A stretch of DNA of 64,000 nucleotides from Oreohelix idahoensis (Eukaryota; Mollusca; Gastropoda; Stylommatophora; Oreohelicidae). Of the stretch, positions 44,800 through 55,062 are shown piece after piece. The stretch spans positions 242,001 through 306,000 of the forward strand of contig JAMPIV010016236.1 of assembly GCA_024509875.1 (NCBI GenBank), read 5' to 3'. A program made the translations under genes and the position numbers. Each line of letters begins with the position of its first letter. Position 1 is the first letter of the stretch. The notes below the pieces were generated by a model. The model saw nothing but the letters and a program-made list of their open reading frames with translations. It did not search any database and had not been told where the DNA came from.

Positions 44800-44985
44800 A
44801 GTATGGTCATCATCATCATCATTATTTTACTTTTCGCTCCCTACAGAGTATGAAACCACCACTACAGCTGGTCCCCTTGCAGGAAGCCTGCACCAAGCAT
44901 TAACATGCTCTTACGACATGCTCGAGGGAGCAGTGGGCATGTTCTTTCTAGGTCTCCTCTGAGATCTCCGGGAACCACGATGGGG
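44800..44985 (+). repeat. Family-H repeat, copy 3, without array
   Basis: TCATCATCATCATCATTATT, CGCTCCCTACAGAGTATGAA, ACCACCACTACAGCTGGTCC, CCTTGCAGGAAGCCTGCACC, AAGCATTAACATGCTCTTAC, GAGCAGTGGGCATGTTCTTT. Probably near the ancestral arrangement, but shorter than the other copies on the right. Confidence 0.85.
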
Positions 44986-45085
44986 GGGAGGGGGGGGGGG
45001 AAGAAAAACATGATTCCAATGCAAAAATTAACATCTGTTCGTAACGATTAAAGCCAGTAACTTTCGTTGTTAAACTGTAATGTAT

Positions 45086-45785
45086 ACACTTCTTTGTTTA
45101 TAACACGTGTAGTACGTTATCGTTTCATGTTTATTACAAGAGTAGTACGTTATCGTTTCATGTTTGTTATAAGTGCAGTAAGTTATTTTTTCATGTTTAT
45201 TACAAGAGCAGTACGTTATTTTTTCATGTTTATTACAAGAGCAATACGTTATTTCTTTCATGTTTATTACAAGAACAGTACGTTATTTTTTCATGTTTAT
45301 TACAAGAGCAATACGTTATTTTTTCATGTTTATTACAAGAACAGTACGTTATTTTTCATGTTTATTACAAGAGCAATACGTTATTTTTTTCATGTTTATT
45401 ACAAGAGCAGTACGTTATTTTTTCATGTTTATTACAAGAATAGTACGTTATTTTTTCATGTTTATTACAAGAACAGTACGTTATTTTTTCATGTTTATTA
45501 CAAGAACAATACGTTATTTTTTCATGTTTTTTACAAGAACAGTACGTTATATTTTCATGTTTATTACAAGAGCAATACGTTATTTTTTCATGTTTATTAC
45601 AAGAGCAGTACGTTATTGTTTCATGATTATTACAAGTGCAGTGCGTTATTTTTCCTTATTTATTACAAGTGCAGTACGTTATATGTTCATGGTTATTACA
45701 AGTGCAGTGCGTTATCTTTCCTTATTTATTACAAGTGCAGTGCGTTATTTTTTCTTATTTATTACAAGTGCTTCGCGTTATCGTT
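45086..45785. repeat. 33-bp minisatellite, about 21 copies
   Basis: Unit TTCATGTTTATTACAAGAGC plus AGTACGTTATTTT, with one-base length changes. Frames of 253 and 180 codons (MFITRAVRYFF repeats) follow from the 33-bp unit. Confidence 0.97.
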
Positions 45786-46179
45786 TCTTAAAGATGAATT
45801 AGTTTGTTCTTATTACCAATATTATTAACCAGTAGGATGAGCAAGTAACGAACTGTACATGCATGATCTAGAAGTCTAATATCTTTCAGGAGACATTGAA
45901 CTGGAAATAATGTTGCGAGTCCAGTAGATTAAACATGGATCTATTGATCTGTTAATAATTATGGTAAAATTTGATGTTAAATTGATTGCATTATGCGTGC
46001 ATGAAATGTATTTTTTTCGGTTGAGAATATTATGCAAGTGAAAACACGGGTTTTTCAGCAACATTTCTAAATGAGAGTTAGATAAACGAAGACACACGGG
46101 TTGGCGGATAAATATACGGAGAAATGGACAGACGAATACAGCAGACAGACAAATAAGAAAATGTAATGACAGCCATTTA
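45786..46179. other. No gene recognised
   Basis: Nothing supported. Confidence 0.5.
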
Positions 46180-46400
46180 GACAAGACAGACAGACATTTA
46201 GACAAGGCAGACATTTAGACAAGACAGAAAGACAGACAAGACAGACTAGACAGCAGACGCGACAGACAAGACAACAGACGCGACAGACAATATAACAGAC
46301 GCAACAGACAAGACTACAGACGTGACAACAGACGCGACAGACAAGACAACAGACAAGATAGACGCGACAACAGACGCGACAGACAGGCAGACAGATACGT
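46180..46400. repeat. Degenerate GACA/GACGC tandem repeat
   Basis: Irregular units of AGACAGACAAGACAACAGAC and GCGACAGAC. Confidence 0.85.
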
Positions 46401-46819
46401 AATTAGACAGACAGACTGATTAAAATAGAGAAGGACAAAAAAGAACAACTACATGGATACAGAAAAAACCCTGCAATATCTGTTGCGTTAAGCCAGATTG
46501 CACATTGCAATAAGTGTTCTCTCATTGATTGGAAACGACATGGGCGATATTGATTGATAAATGCGATGATTATGATAGTTATGCGCTAGTTCTTAGGACG
46601 ATATTTTGTGAAGGTCAAATGCACACAGCGACCGGAAATTATTAAATTAACAGAGCTTGGGATTTCAGTGTTAAGGCATATAAGCATTAACAGTGTCTGC
46701 ATGCGTGCGTCTTCATCATTTTAACCAATCAGATCGAAGGAAATAATGTCCTTGTTTTCAGGATCTGTGTGTGTTTGTGTGTGCCCTTTATTTTCTCTCT
46801 ACCTGCATTTCTATTTAAT

Positions 46820-46913
46820 CATCATTTCCCTCTCTCTCTCTGTCTGTCTCTCTTTCTCTGTCTTTTTCTCTCTTCTTTCTTTCTCTCTCTCTTCTCTCTC
46901 TCTCTTCTCTCTC

Positions 46914-46973
<60 letters not shown>

Positions 46974-46995
46974 CCCCTCTCTCTCTCTCTCTCGA
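46820..46995. repeat. (CT)n and (GTCT)n microsatellite
   Basis: CT runs with an inner TGTC repeat at ~46915-46947. Confidence 0.97.
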
Positions 46996-47459
46996 ACTGT
47001 AATGTCAACGAGTTCCCGTAATCATTAATCATGATTGTCACAAGTACTAAGAATACTGGGTTTTAACCTCTCTAATTCTAGCCATAAAAATTAATCCCTT
47101 TTTTGCACGAGTTCACTAAAGCGTGGCACAGCGGGGTGCGGTACCGAGGGCAGTCTTGCACCGTGTTCCACCATCATCTCTGTAGGATCGGGTATACCCA
47201 AGCTATAGATAATAATGACAATGATACACGAGGTAGCTGAGGAATGTTTGAGATGGCAGCTTCGTTCTAGTGCAGAACTGAAGAGATTTACTTCCACCAT
47301 GAAGTATAGAGAGACAGTAGAATTAATGTTTTTATACAGTGGAGAAAGAGTGAGACTTTTGCTTACACTGGACAATTGTTCGTGGTTTTACTTCAGAGTG
47401 AGTGAAATTAAATTTATTTTGGATGTGCTAAGTAAATAAGAATTTTAGATGCCAGAAAA
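46996..47459. other. No gene recognised
   Basis: A 94-codon minus frame at 47091-47375 ends GIPDPTEMMVEHGARLPS.. with no recognised family. Confidence 0.35.
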
Positions 47460-47900
47460 GCACTTCAGAAGTTTTCGGGAAATGAGTTTTAAGTACAAGT
47501 CCGTTTTCTAAAAAATTTCGGAACGCGGGAGTTTTAGGAGCAGGAGCTGTAATTTTGGAAGTGTCCAGAAAATTAACGTTAGGAGTACTAGAACTTTATT
47601 TTAGAAGGGTTGAGAAAATTAGAGTTATGGGTGCTTGAGCTTTATCTTAAAGGTGTTAAGAAAATTAGAGTTATGGGTGCTATAACTTTATTTTGGAAGT
47701 GTTGAGAAAGTTTGAGTTATGGGTGCTAGAATTTTATTTTGGAAGTGATCAGAGAATGAAAGTTTAAGGTAGAGATCTTTACTTCGCAAGTGTAAAAAAA
47801 AATGAAAGTTTTGGATGCAAGATTTTTTTAAAAAGAATTTTTTAAAAAGAAAAGAGATTTTAGTGAGAAGTGTGAAAAATTGTGGGAGTTATCGACGATA
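47460..47900. repeat. Degenerate ~58-bp tandem repeat
   Basis: TTAGAGTTATGGGTGCT, AACTTTATTTTGGAAGTG and TGAGAAAATTAGAG recur about five times with divergence. Confidence 0.8.
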
Positions 47901-47965
47901 AGAGACATATTTTAACTTTGAGAGATGGGAGAGTAAACCGTCTGCGTTTGTACATTTAAATATGT

Positions 47966-48217
47966 GAGATTGGCAGAGTTAATAGAGCGATTGCCTCTCG
48001 GGGCAAAGTTTCCCGGTTCAAAACCTGGTAGCGTCTCACTCCAGTCAACCCAGCTGTCAATGGGTACCTAACTCTGCTCTTGAGTTAAGAAAGGCAAAGA
48101 TAATGAGGAAGGGAACTGGTCAACCCACCTCATAAAGCTGGACCGAATATAATGAAGTCTCTAACACTTCACTCCCCTACGGCAGTATTTGCTATGGGCC
48201 TACCTTTATCTTTTAAC
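47966..48217 (+). mobile_element. SINE-A, full length
   Basis: Head TGAGATTGGCAGAGTTAATA (box A), GTTCAAAACCTGG (weak box B), body, and 3' end CCCCTACGGCAGTATTTGCT. The hAT element at 48226 inserted next to its TTTATCTTT tail. Confidence 0.9.
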
Positions 48218-48225
48218 CTTTAGAG

Positions 48226-48643
48226 CAGCGGTGGCCAAACTACGGCCCGCGGGCCAGATCCGGCCCGCCAACCAGTTTTGACCGGCCCGCCAACCTGTTT
48301 TGGCCGGCCTCTTATTGTTGATTGAAGCCACACTCTTCACAATGAAATAACACACAAATGTATGTTTGAAATAAATAATTACATGTCATATTACAAATTA
48401 CAAAACAAATTAAAACAACGGATTCATTATATTTTTTTACAGTAATTTCAGTTCGAAGACTGGTATACATGTCTTGGCAGATGTGCAGTACAGTAGTTAG
48501 CCGTTGCTTTCTGTACGTGGTTCATTATATATGTAAAACTAAATATCAGAACGTTATTTTTTAAGGATTTTATAGGTCTGGCCCTCGGGTGTTACCCTTT
48601 ACCATAATCTGGCCCTCGGCCGACCTTAGCTTGGCCACCGCTG
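48226..48643. mobile_element. hAT-like non-autonomous element, 418 bp, perfect 8-bp TSD
   Basis: Left end CAGCGGTGGCCAAACTACGG and right end complementary to CAGCGGTGGCCAAGCTAAGG. The octamer CTTTAGAG flanks both sides (48218-48225 and 48644-48651). Ends rich in GGCCCGCGGGCC-type sequence; no ORF. Confidence 0.93.
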
Positions 48644-48829
48644 CTTTAGAGGTACTACATAAAATTAGATGATTTTGATTCTAAAGAGCAAGAGAAAAAG
48701 TGTAAATGTTCTTCCTGCTAGTTTTGCTTGGATAAAGTAACAGATCCACTTAATGTTTTGTATTAGTATCACGTGATCCGCTGGGTGACGCTGAACTGTT
48801 TTGCTCTCATCTGAATATCTTCATTTATC

Positions 48830-49054
48830 CAGTGGCATACTTCGGGGAATTAGAAGGGGTGGTCCGCCTCGGGTAACAGCCAGAAAGGGGGTGCCATCGG
48901 ATTATATAACGACTGTACTTTACTATTTAAAAATCTACTTGCAAGCTTAATGTACTTTTATTTGTGTGTGTGTGTGGTTTGTTGTTGTTGGGGGGGGGGG
49001 GGGTGCCAAAAGACGGATCTGCCGCGAGGGCCAAATGCTATAAGTACGCCCCTG
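48830..49054. mobile_element. hAT-like MITE, 225 bp, 7/8 TSD
   Basis: Left CAGTGGCATACTTCGGGG, right complementary to CAGGGGCGTACTTATAGC. Flanks CATTTATC (48822-48829) and CATTTACC (49055-49062). Internal GGTAACAGCCAGAAAGGGGG resembles the element at 4990-5185. A poly-G run lies at 48991-49003. Confidence 0.82.
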
Positions 49055-49062
49055 CATTTACC

Positions 49063-49502
49063 CAATGTTTATTACTGACTCACGGTTTATTCTGGTAGTT
49101 CTTTATACGAGCTTCCGCTTTCACGACAGCCGGATATATTCCCGAGTGTGATATTTCGTACCACCGTTAATAATGGGTGACACACTCTTCAGTCACGCAA
49201 CTTTGAACACTTTCGAGTCTAGGTTGACAGTGGAAGGCAGACAGGAGCGCAAACGTGGACAATAGATTGAAATAGAAGCCAGTTCCAATAAAGATGCCCC
49301 AAAGATAAAGCGGATCGTTAATAACAGTCTATAGATCTGTGTCTGTTTGTCTCGGCTACCTTCTCATTGTATGTACGTCTCAGGAGTTTGTTTATGGGAA
49401 CAGAAAAAAAAAAAAGCATAGGATGGAGAAGATAAATGTAAATGAAATGACGCTCCCTCGTTGGCAATTCAAAATAGGACATTTTCTTTTACCGAAATCA
49501 GT
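49063..49502. other. No gene recognised; possibly intron of the protocadherin gene
   Basis: If the acceptor at 49742 is used, this is upstream intron. No exon recognised. Confidence 0.4.
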
Positions 49503-49715
49503 GCTGACTAATTTATATAAGTATATAAACTATATAAAATTAGCTGACTAATTTATATAAGTATATAAACTATATAAAATTAGCTGACTAATTTATATAA
49601 GTATATAAACTATATAAAATTAGCTGACTAATTTATATAAGTATATAAACTATATAAAATTAGCTGACTAATTTATATAAGTATATAAACTATATAAAAT
49701 TAGCTGACTAATTTC
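49503..49715 (+). repeat. 40-bp minisatellite next to a splice acceptor
   Basis: GCTGACTAATTTATATAAGT begins at 49503, 49543, 49583, 49623, 49663 and 49703, with virtually identical copies. Each unit contains a branch-point-like GCTGACTAAT. Confidence 0.97.
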
Positions 49716-49742
49716 ATTTTTCCTCTTCTCTTTCTCTCACAG
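49716..49742 (+). promoter_or_regulatory. Candidate 3' splice acceptor before protocadherin coding exon
   Basis: TTTTTCCTCTTCTCTTTCTC then TCACAG gives a long pyrimidine tract and AG at 49741-49742. The last GCTGACTAAT lies ~35 nt upstream, at normal branch-point distance. Confidence 0.55.
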
Positions 49743-50082
49743 AATCCATCAAGACTACCAGACATAATTCAAGCACAGACAACAGCAAATAAATATCGGA
49801 TGGCAAGGCTTTTCAATCCAGGAGGTCACCCTAATGGAAACTAGGCCAAATTGAAAAAGCTCGAAAACCGTGTGGACAGTTTTGTAACCAATGATCGTGC
49901 AGTCAAATGCAGCTCTATAGATTATGAGGGCTCTTCAGCTTCATGCAGTTAATGGAAATGGGTTTCTGAACTCTGCATGGATTTTTAGAAAAAAGCGTCA
50001 TGAATCTCAGCACCAAAGCAGTGCAATCTTGTTAAAAGAAAAAAAAGTTCAATATTTTATCTAAATTAAAATTTCTTCACTG
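49743..50082 (+). other. Probable 5' UTR of protocadherin
   Basis: Sequence between the candidate acceptor and the start codon. It contains several upstream ATGs and stops in all frames, so it is untranslated if transcribed. Confidence 0.5.
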
Positions 50083-52411
50083 ATGGAAATCCTGGAGACG
50101 TTCATAATGGCTTGGAAATCGTCATTGATTCTCGGATTATGCCATATTGTTGTCTTGGTGATGTCAGCTGACGTGCAGTACTCCGTTGCAGAACAAAGCA
50201 AATCAGGATTACTGGTTGGCAACATTCCAGATTCCATTGATCTCGTCAACTTAGTTTCTCAAACCGGTCTTCAGTATATGAAGTACAGTTTCCTGTCCAT
50301 AGACTCAAACCTGGTAAGATATTTCTCCTTGAACGAAAAAACTGGAGATCTAAGGTTATCTTCTACAGAAGTCTTGGATCGGGAGGTCGTCTGCCAGTTT
50401 GACGTCACCTGCAACCTTGAACTTCAGATCGCTATACAGTCCACCCATACACAGTTCTTCCGCAAAGTTCTTGTTAGCATTGACGTTATTGACATCAATG
50501 ACCACGCACCTGAATTCAAGGAAAACTTCACCACACTCACTATATCTGAATCAGTCCATATACCATCTTCGTTTCCACTCCCGTCGGCGATTGACAAAGA
50601 CACTGGCGTCAACAACTCTCTTCACGGTTATGAGATATTTCCTCAAGATGGACCATTTGAACTGGCTTACTCCAAGTCAAACACTAATCTTATGTTAAGG
50701 GTTATCAAAGAACTGGATCACGAAAACAGAGATTCATTCTCAATCAGAATTATTGCCCGTGACATGGGTGACCCTCCTAGGGAGGGTGTTTTAAACGCTG
50801 AAATTATTGTCGAAGACATCAATGATAATGCTCCACAATTTACACAAGATAATTATGCAAAAGTTGTTGACGAAACTGTGAACCAGGGCTCTTTACTGCT
50901 CACTCTTAAGGCAACTGATAGTGATTCTGGAAAAAACGGCCAGGTGAGATATCGACTTAGTCCTCGACAACCAGCACATGTGTTGTCCATGTTTTCTGTG
51001 GATGAAATTCTTGGAGATCTCCGTCTGGTAGGAGACTTTCAAAATGCTGACACCGAATTATACAAGATTGACGTAGAAGCCAGCGACATGGCTGATCAGC
51101 CGTTCACGACAAAGACAACAGTTTCGATCACTGTTGAGGACACGATAAACAGCAGGCCTAAGCTTCTGATTAGTTATCTATCCCAGAATAACTATTCATC
51201 CATTTCTGAATATGCAAACCTTGGAGTGGCTGTGGCTCATATTATGGTCAAAGACACAGACAGGGGTCCCAATGGCATCGTACAATGCAATCTTACCACG
51301 GGGGGCTACTTTGAGCTGCAGAGTTACGATGTGAAAGAGTACAAAGTTATTGTGGCGCGGCCATTAGACAGAGAATACATCCGCGTGCACAACTTGACAG
51401 TGGAGTGTTTTGATGCAGGTTTCCCTCCCCTCAGCACCTCGGAATCTTTACAGGTCAGGGTCATGGACGAAAATGATAACGCTCCTGTGTATCCAGAACC
51501 TTTTTACAACACGACGATTCGAGAAAACAACGAAATTGGAAGAGAGATTCTAACAGTTACTGCCGCAGATCCTGACGACCCGGTCACAGGAAACGGCCAC
51601 ATCACATACAGCCTACAGGACGTGAGTAACGGAGAGTTTCTAATCAATCCAGATACAGGCGTCATCAAGGCCATGACCTCATTCGATTACGAGCTCAGGC
51701 GACAAATTAACTTCACAGTAGTAGCTGAAGATAACGGAATTCCCCGAAGATCGGCAAAAGTCTTCATCAGGGTGACTATTCTCGATGAAAATGACCAGGT
51801 CCCTTATTTCGCCCAAAGCCGGTTCACAGTCGCTGTTTCCGAATACGCCAGCCGAGGGGATTTAATAGGGGAAATCACAGCTTTTGATTTCGAGGAAGGC
51901 AGAAATGGTCAGTTTGAAATTACTCTGATACCAGGCTCTGGGAGAAGCAAAAAGGACCTAAAGAGTGGTATTTATTACAACAGCAACTCCAGGGGTAATT
52001 CCCTGAACGATTACGAGAAAATCGATGACGACAAAATTCCGTTTCAAGTTCATCAAAACGGAAGCTTGCTTTTGCTGGGTGAACTGGACCATGAAACGAG
52101 AAGCGCCTACGAATTTGAGGTTAGAGTCACGGACAAAGGAGAACCCCCACTTAGCGATACAGCAACCGTGGTTATTGATGTAACGGATGAGAACGATAAC
52201 GCCCCTTACATTTTGCGCCCTAATGCGTCAGAGGTGGCGTTCATAGCTCTGACGGGTTCTGATGCGCCACAGATTCTGTTGTCATTCGAAGTTCTCGACA
52301 GAGATAGTGGCGCCAACAGCCTTCTCGTATACACGGTCACAGCCAGGAATGACAGTGGCAAGTTTGAGATTGATGAAAATGGGGAAGTCAGACGAACTAG
52401 GGACTTCAGCA
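50083..52411 (+). CDS. Protocadherin, large ectodomain exon (signal peptide, EC1-EC6, start of EC7)
   Basis: Calcium-dependent cell-adhesion receptor at the plasma membrane. First ATG is 50083. An in-frame ATG at 50107 has the better context (A at -3, G at +4) and starts directly with a signal peptide, MAWKSSLILGLCHIVVLVMSA, so it may be the real start. EC repeats end with calcium motifs at residues 137 (DINDHAPEF), 245 (DINDNAPQF), 353 (degenerate DTINSRP), 462 (DENDNAPVY), 568 (DENDQVPYF) and 702 (DENDNAPYI). EC1 has the protocadherin mark LDREVVC..C, and LDRE/LDHE boxes occur in others. EC7 begins with VAFIALTGSDAPQ and is interrupted by an intron. The exon ends at the first base of a codon (..TTCAGCA, donor GTAAGT at 52412). 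Past it the frame soon stops, as expected in an intron. Six-plus EC in one exon is usual for protocadherins. Confidence 0.95.
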
Positions 52412-52604
52412 GTAAGTTTATGAAGCTATTGTGTTGGATGAAGAGTGATTGGATGAATGGGTGACTTTCTAAAAGCTTTCTTAACTTATATCATCATCAT
52501 TATCATCATCATTATAATCGTCATCATCACCATCTTTGTCGTCGTCATCATGGTCGTAATCATCAGCATCTTCTTTGCCCCTCAGCTCAGCAAGAAGCAT
52601 AAGC

Positions 52605-52705
52605 TTTCAACAAACTCACACCAACAAACTCACACCAACAAACTCACACCAACAAACTCACACCAACAAACTCACACCAACAAACTCACACCAATAAACT
52701 CACAC
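52605..52705. repeat. 14-bp tandem repeat, about seven copies
   Basis: Unit CAACAAACTCACAC; last copies CCAATAAACTCACAC. Confidence 0.95.
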
Positions 52706-52714
52706 ACCACCTTC

Positions 52715-52995
52715 TCCTGTCATGTGCCATCAGTTCCAGATCTTTCAATATCGTCTCATCCCTTTCATTTCCCTCTCCAGTTTTCTCTATGTGTTTTCAG
52801 GTTTTCCTCTTCCTCTTAACCCTGGGATTACACAACAAAGATTACACAACAGGGATTACACAACAGGGATTACACAACAAGGACTGCCTTGTAATTCCAC
52901 AAACAATATTCCCCATTGTGTGTCCTACTTACCGTTTTCTTATCTCTTGTTCCACTAGCATTTGTCTGGTTTTTTTGTCATCAGTTGCACATTGT
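52715..52995 (-). mobile_element. LINE-A C-terminal fragment, in intron
   Basis: The minus strand gives the family's RTRQVPVEQE-like and WNPQGKRKRGRP-like region in decayed form. Matching words: complements of CTTGTTCCACTAGCATTTGT and TTGTGTGTCCTACTTACCGT. A GATTACACAACA repeat was expanded at 52828-52880. Confidence 0.75.
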
Positions 52996-53079
52996 TGACC
53001 TTGTATATGCATAGGTAGACATCTGAATAACCTGCTGCAGCTCATAATGAGATCCAGCATGTTCAACATCATCATCTTC

Positions 53080-53320
53080 TTCTTATTTAATCCTTATCCC
53101 CTAATTCACAAAGCAGTCAGTGGCCATCACGCCTATTAGCGCCTTGTATGCCAGCAACAAACTGTTCCCATTATTCTCCGTCGGTGGCCATCCTTCGTGC
53201 CAGCTCTGGTTCATGCTTTGCATCCAGCCTCCACTGTTCTCCGCTAGGTTGTCTTTGGTCTACCTATATTTCGCCGTCCCTCTGGGGTCCTCAGCATAGC
53301 CGTTCTGGTAATGGTGCCAT
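53080..53320 (-). mobile_element. LINE-C 3' end fragment, in intron
   Basis: Minus strand parallels 36400-36640: complements of CAAAGCAGTCAGTGGCCATC and GGTGGCCATCCTTCGTGCC, then the GAAGAA tail near 53080. Confidence 0.8.
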
Positions 53321-53474
53321 GGTCCCCCGTTCAAAATATAACTTCATTATAGGCAACATTCTTGACTGTCTATTGTAACGTCCCTTGATTGGCCATTTCA
53401 GATTTTAATATACGGTATTTGTATTTTGTTTCAGGAAAAAAAGTACAAAATAAAGCGTATCACTCAGACAGCAG

Positions 53475-53895
53475 TTAATGCCCTTTGTCTTGACCTGAAA
53501 CCCACAAAAGCCAGCTCCGAACCTCAGAAATGTGGTGTCTGAGGGAGGTGGTTGAAGTAACAAGAAGAGACATGGTACGCAACCAGACGATATGTCATGA
53601 CCTCAAAACCCGGCCCCTGCAGACCCAAACGATACAGTCCCAATTACGATAGTTTGGCCATATCTATAGAATAGGAGAAATTCGGCCACCATGACAAATT
53701 TGAGAAACTAAGAGCCAGGGATCCAGACCTCCAGGACGACCCAGAGTTCACTGGGAGGACATTATACAATCCCTGAAAGATCGAGGACTAGATTGGAACC
53801 AGGCCAGGAAGAAAACAGCCGATAGGATAGTATGGCGCTATCTTTAGCAAACCTCTACATCCCACGGTAGAAGAGGAACGACTACATAAGTAAGT
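53475..53895 (+). mobile_element. LINE-B C-terminal fragment, in intron
   Basis: Same end as the LINE at 16372: VVEVTRRDMVRNQTICHDLK, then a stop-broken LRWFGH equivalent, GRPRVHWEDIIQSLKDRGLD and WNQARKKTADRIVW. It ends TAAGTAAG, the family tail. In the gene's own orientation. Multiple stops. Confidence 0.85.
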
Positions 53896-53999
53896 TTTGA
53901 CATATGTTTTATGTATATTCAATAGATTCAAATGAGAACATAAAAAAAAAAAAATTAGAAGTGACTTTAAATCACCAAGAACGTATTATCTCCATACAG

Positions 54000-54475
54000 G
54001 TAAAGACGCAGGTACATACAAACTTTCCGTCATGGTCAGGGATTCCGGAACACCCCCATTGTCCGACATTCGAACCTTTCTGATTCACGTCTCTGGAGGA
54101 AATGGAACAGCCGGCAGGTCTGGAGTCTTGAACGATCAGTACATCGTCATAGCTCTGACTCTGGTGTGCGTGACGATACTGCTGAGCGTCACCATCGTCC
54201 TAATCATCGTCGTTATGAGAAGACTAGATAAACGACGAAAGAACAATAATGGTGTTGGTCAACGTGGTCCCATGCACATCCACAACTCTCGTGTGGTGAC
54301 CGCTTTTGTCGACCCGATCAAGATGGATAACTTCAGAAACGAAAGTACGGACAGCGAGTATAGAGATGACGATATGGGGAGTATGGAGGACAAGAAGATG
54401 AATGATTCCCATTTTGGATTTTCGTCCTCCATTGGAAGTATAAACAAGAACAGCATAGGGGACAGCGGATATCAG
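54000..54475 (+). CDS. Protocadherin, second coding exon (end of EC7, TM helix, cytoplasmic segment)
   Basis: Joins in frame to 52411: DFSS, KDAGTYKLSVMVRDSGTPPL, SDIRTFLIHVSG completes EC7. The transmembrane helix is YIVIALTLVCVTILLSVTIV through LIIVVM, followed by basic RRLDKRRKN as stop-transfer. The cytoplasmic part is Ser/Asp/Asn-rich (STDSEYRDDDMGSMEDKK, FGFSSSIGSINKNS) and ends SGYQ at 54475 on a complete codon with donor GTATGG. Downstream exons and the true C-terminus were not found in the remaining 9.5 kb. They may lie beyond the window or be small. Confidence 0.92.
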
Positions 54476-54479
54476 GTAT

Positions 54480-54835
54480 GGTTTTTATCATTACAATTCT
54501 CGCTCTCTCGCTCTCGTGCTCTCTCGCGCTCTCGCTCGCTCGTGCGTGTTCACCTTTCTCTCTCTTGTGCCTGTTCCCCTTTCTCACTGATATGCGTTCA
54601 TCTTTTTCTCTCTCGTGTGCATTCACCTTTCTCTCTCTCTCTCGTGTGTGTTCACCTTTCTCTCTGATATGCGTTCACCTTTTTCTCTCTCGTGTGTGTT
54701 CACCTTTCTCTCTCTCTCGTGTGTGTTCAGCTTTCTCTCTCATGTGCATTCACATTTCTTTCTCTTTTGGGTTCAACTTCCTCTCTAATGCGTGTTCACA
54801 TTTCTCTCTCATGTGTGTTACCTTTCTCTCTTGCA
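54480..54835. repeat. Degenerate CT-rich tandem repeat in the following intron
   Basis: TTCTCTCTCGTGTGTGTTCA and CCTTTCTCTCTGATATGCG alternate, unit ~24-50 bp. Frames of 157, 107 and 97 codons overlapping it are repeat artefacts. Confidence 0.85.
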
Positions 54836-54962
54836 GTTATTTCTTATGCACTTTTCTATTCCCAATGTGGACACCTTATTGGCCCTGTACCCATCAGATG
54901 CCTTACCAAACGCTGTCATTTCTTTTTCCTCACTTTATCCATTTTCATTAAAAAAAACGTCA

Positions 54963-55062
54963 CCAGATCTAAAGGTCTTTTATATTTGGACATGCGCCCT
55001 AATATAACCGACTAGATTGAACGGGACGCGCCTCGCCAAAACGAGGCAAAATTTTTATTTAA
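54963..55062 (+). repeat. Family-F element, copy 6
   Basis: AGATCTAAAGGTCTTTTATA, GGACATGCGCCCTAATATAA and the hairpin GCCTCGCCAAAACGAGGC. Nearly identical to copy 4 at 38733. Confidence 0.87.

Larger units (their letters stand above)
52412..53999 (+). other. Protocadherin intron, filled with repeat debris
   Basis: Donor GTAAGT, acceptor CCATACAG. It holds an (ATC)n tract at 52490-52570, a 14-bp tandem repeat, and fragments of LINE-A, LINE-C and LINE-B (separate entries). The phase fits: A plus GT forms Ser across the junction. Confidence 0.88.

Noticed and set aside
45067..45828. 253-codon MFITRAVRYFF repeat frame
   Set aside because: Product of the 33-bp array; a second frame is equally open.
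47091..47375. 94-codon minus frame as a gene
   Set aside because: No family, no splice signals I trust, and it lies among repeats.
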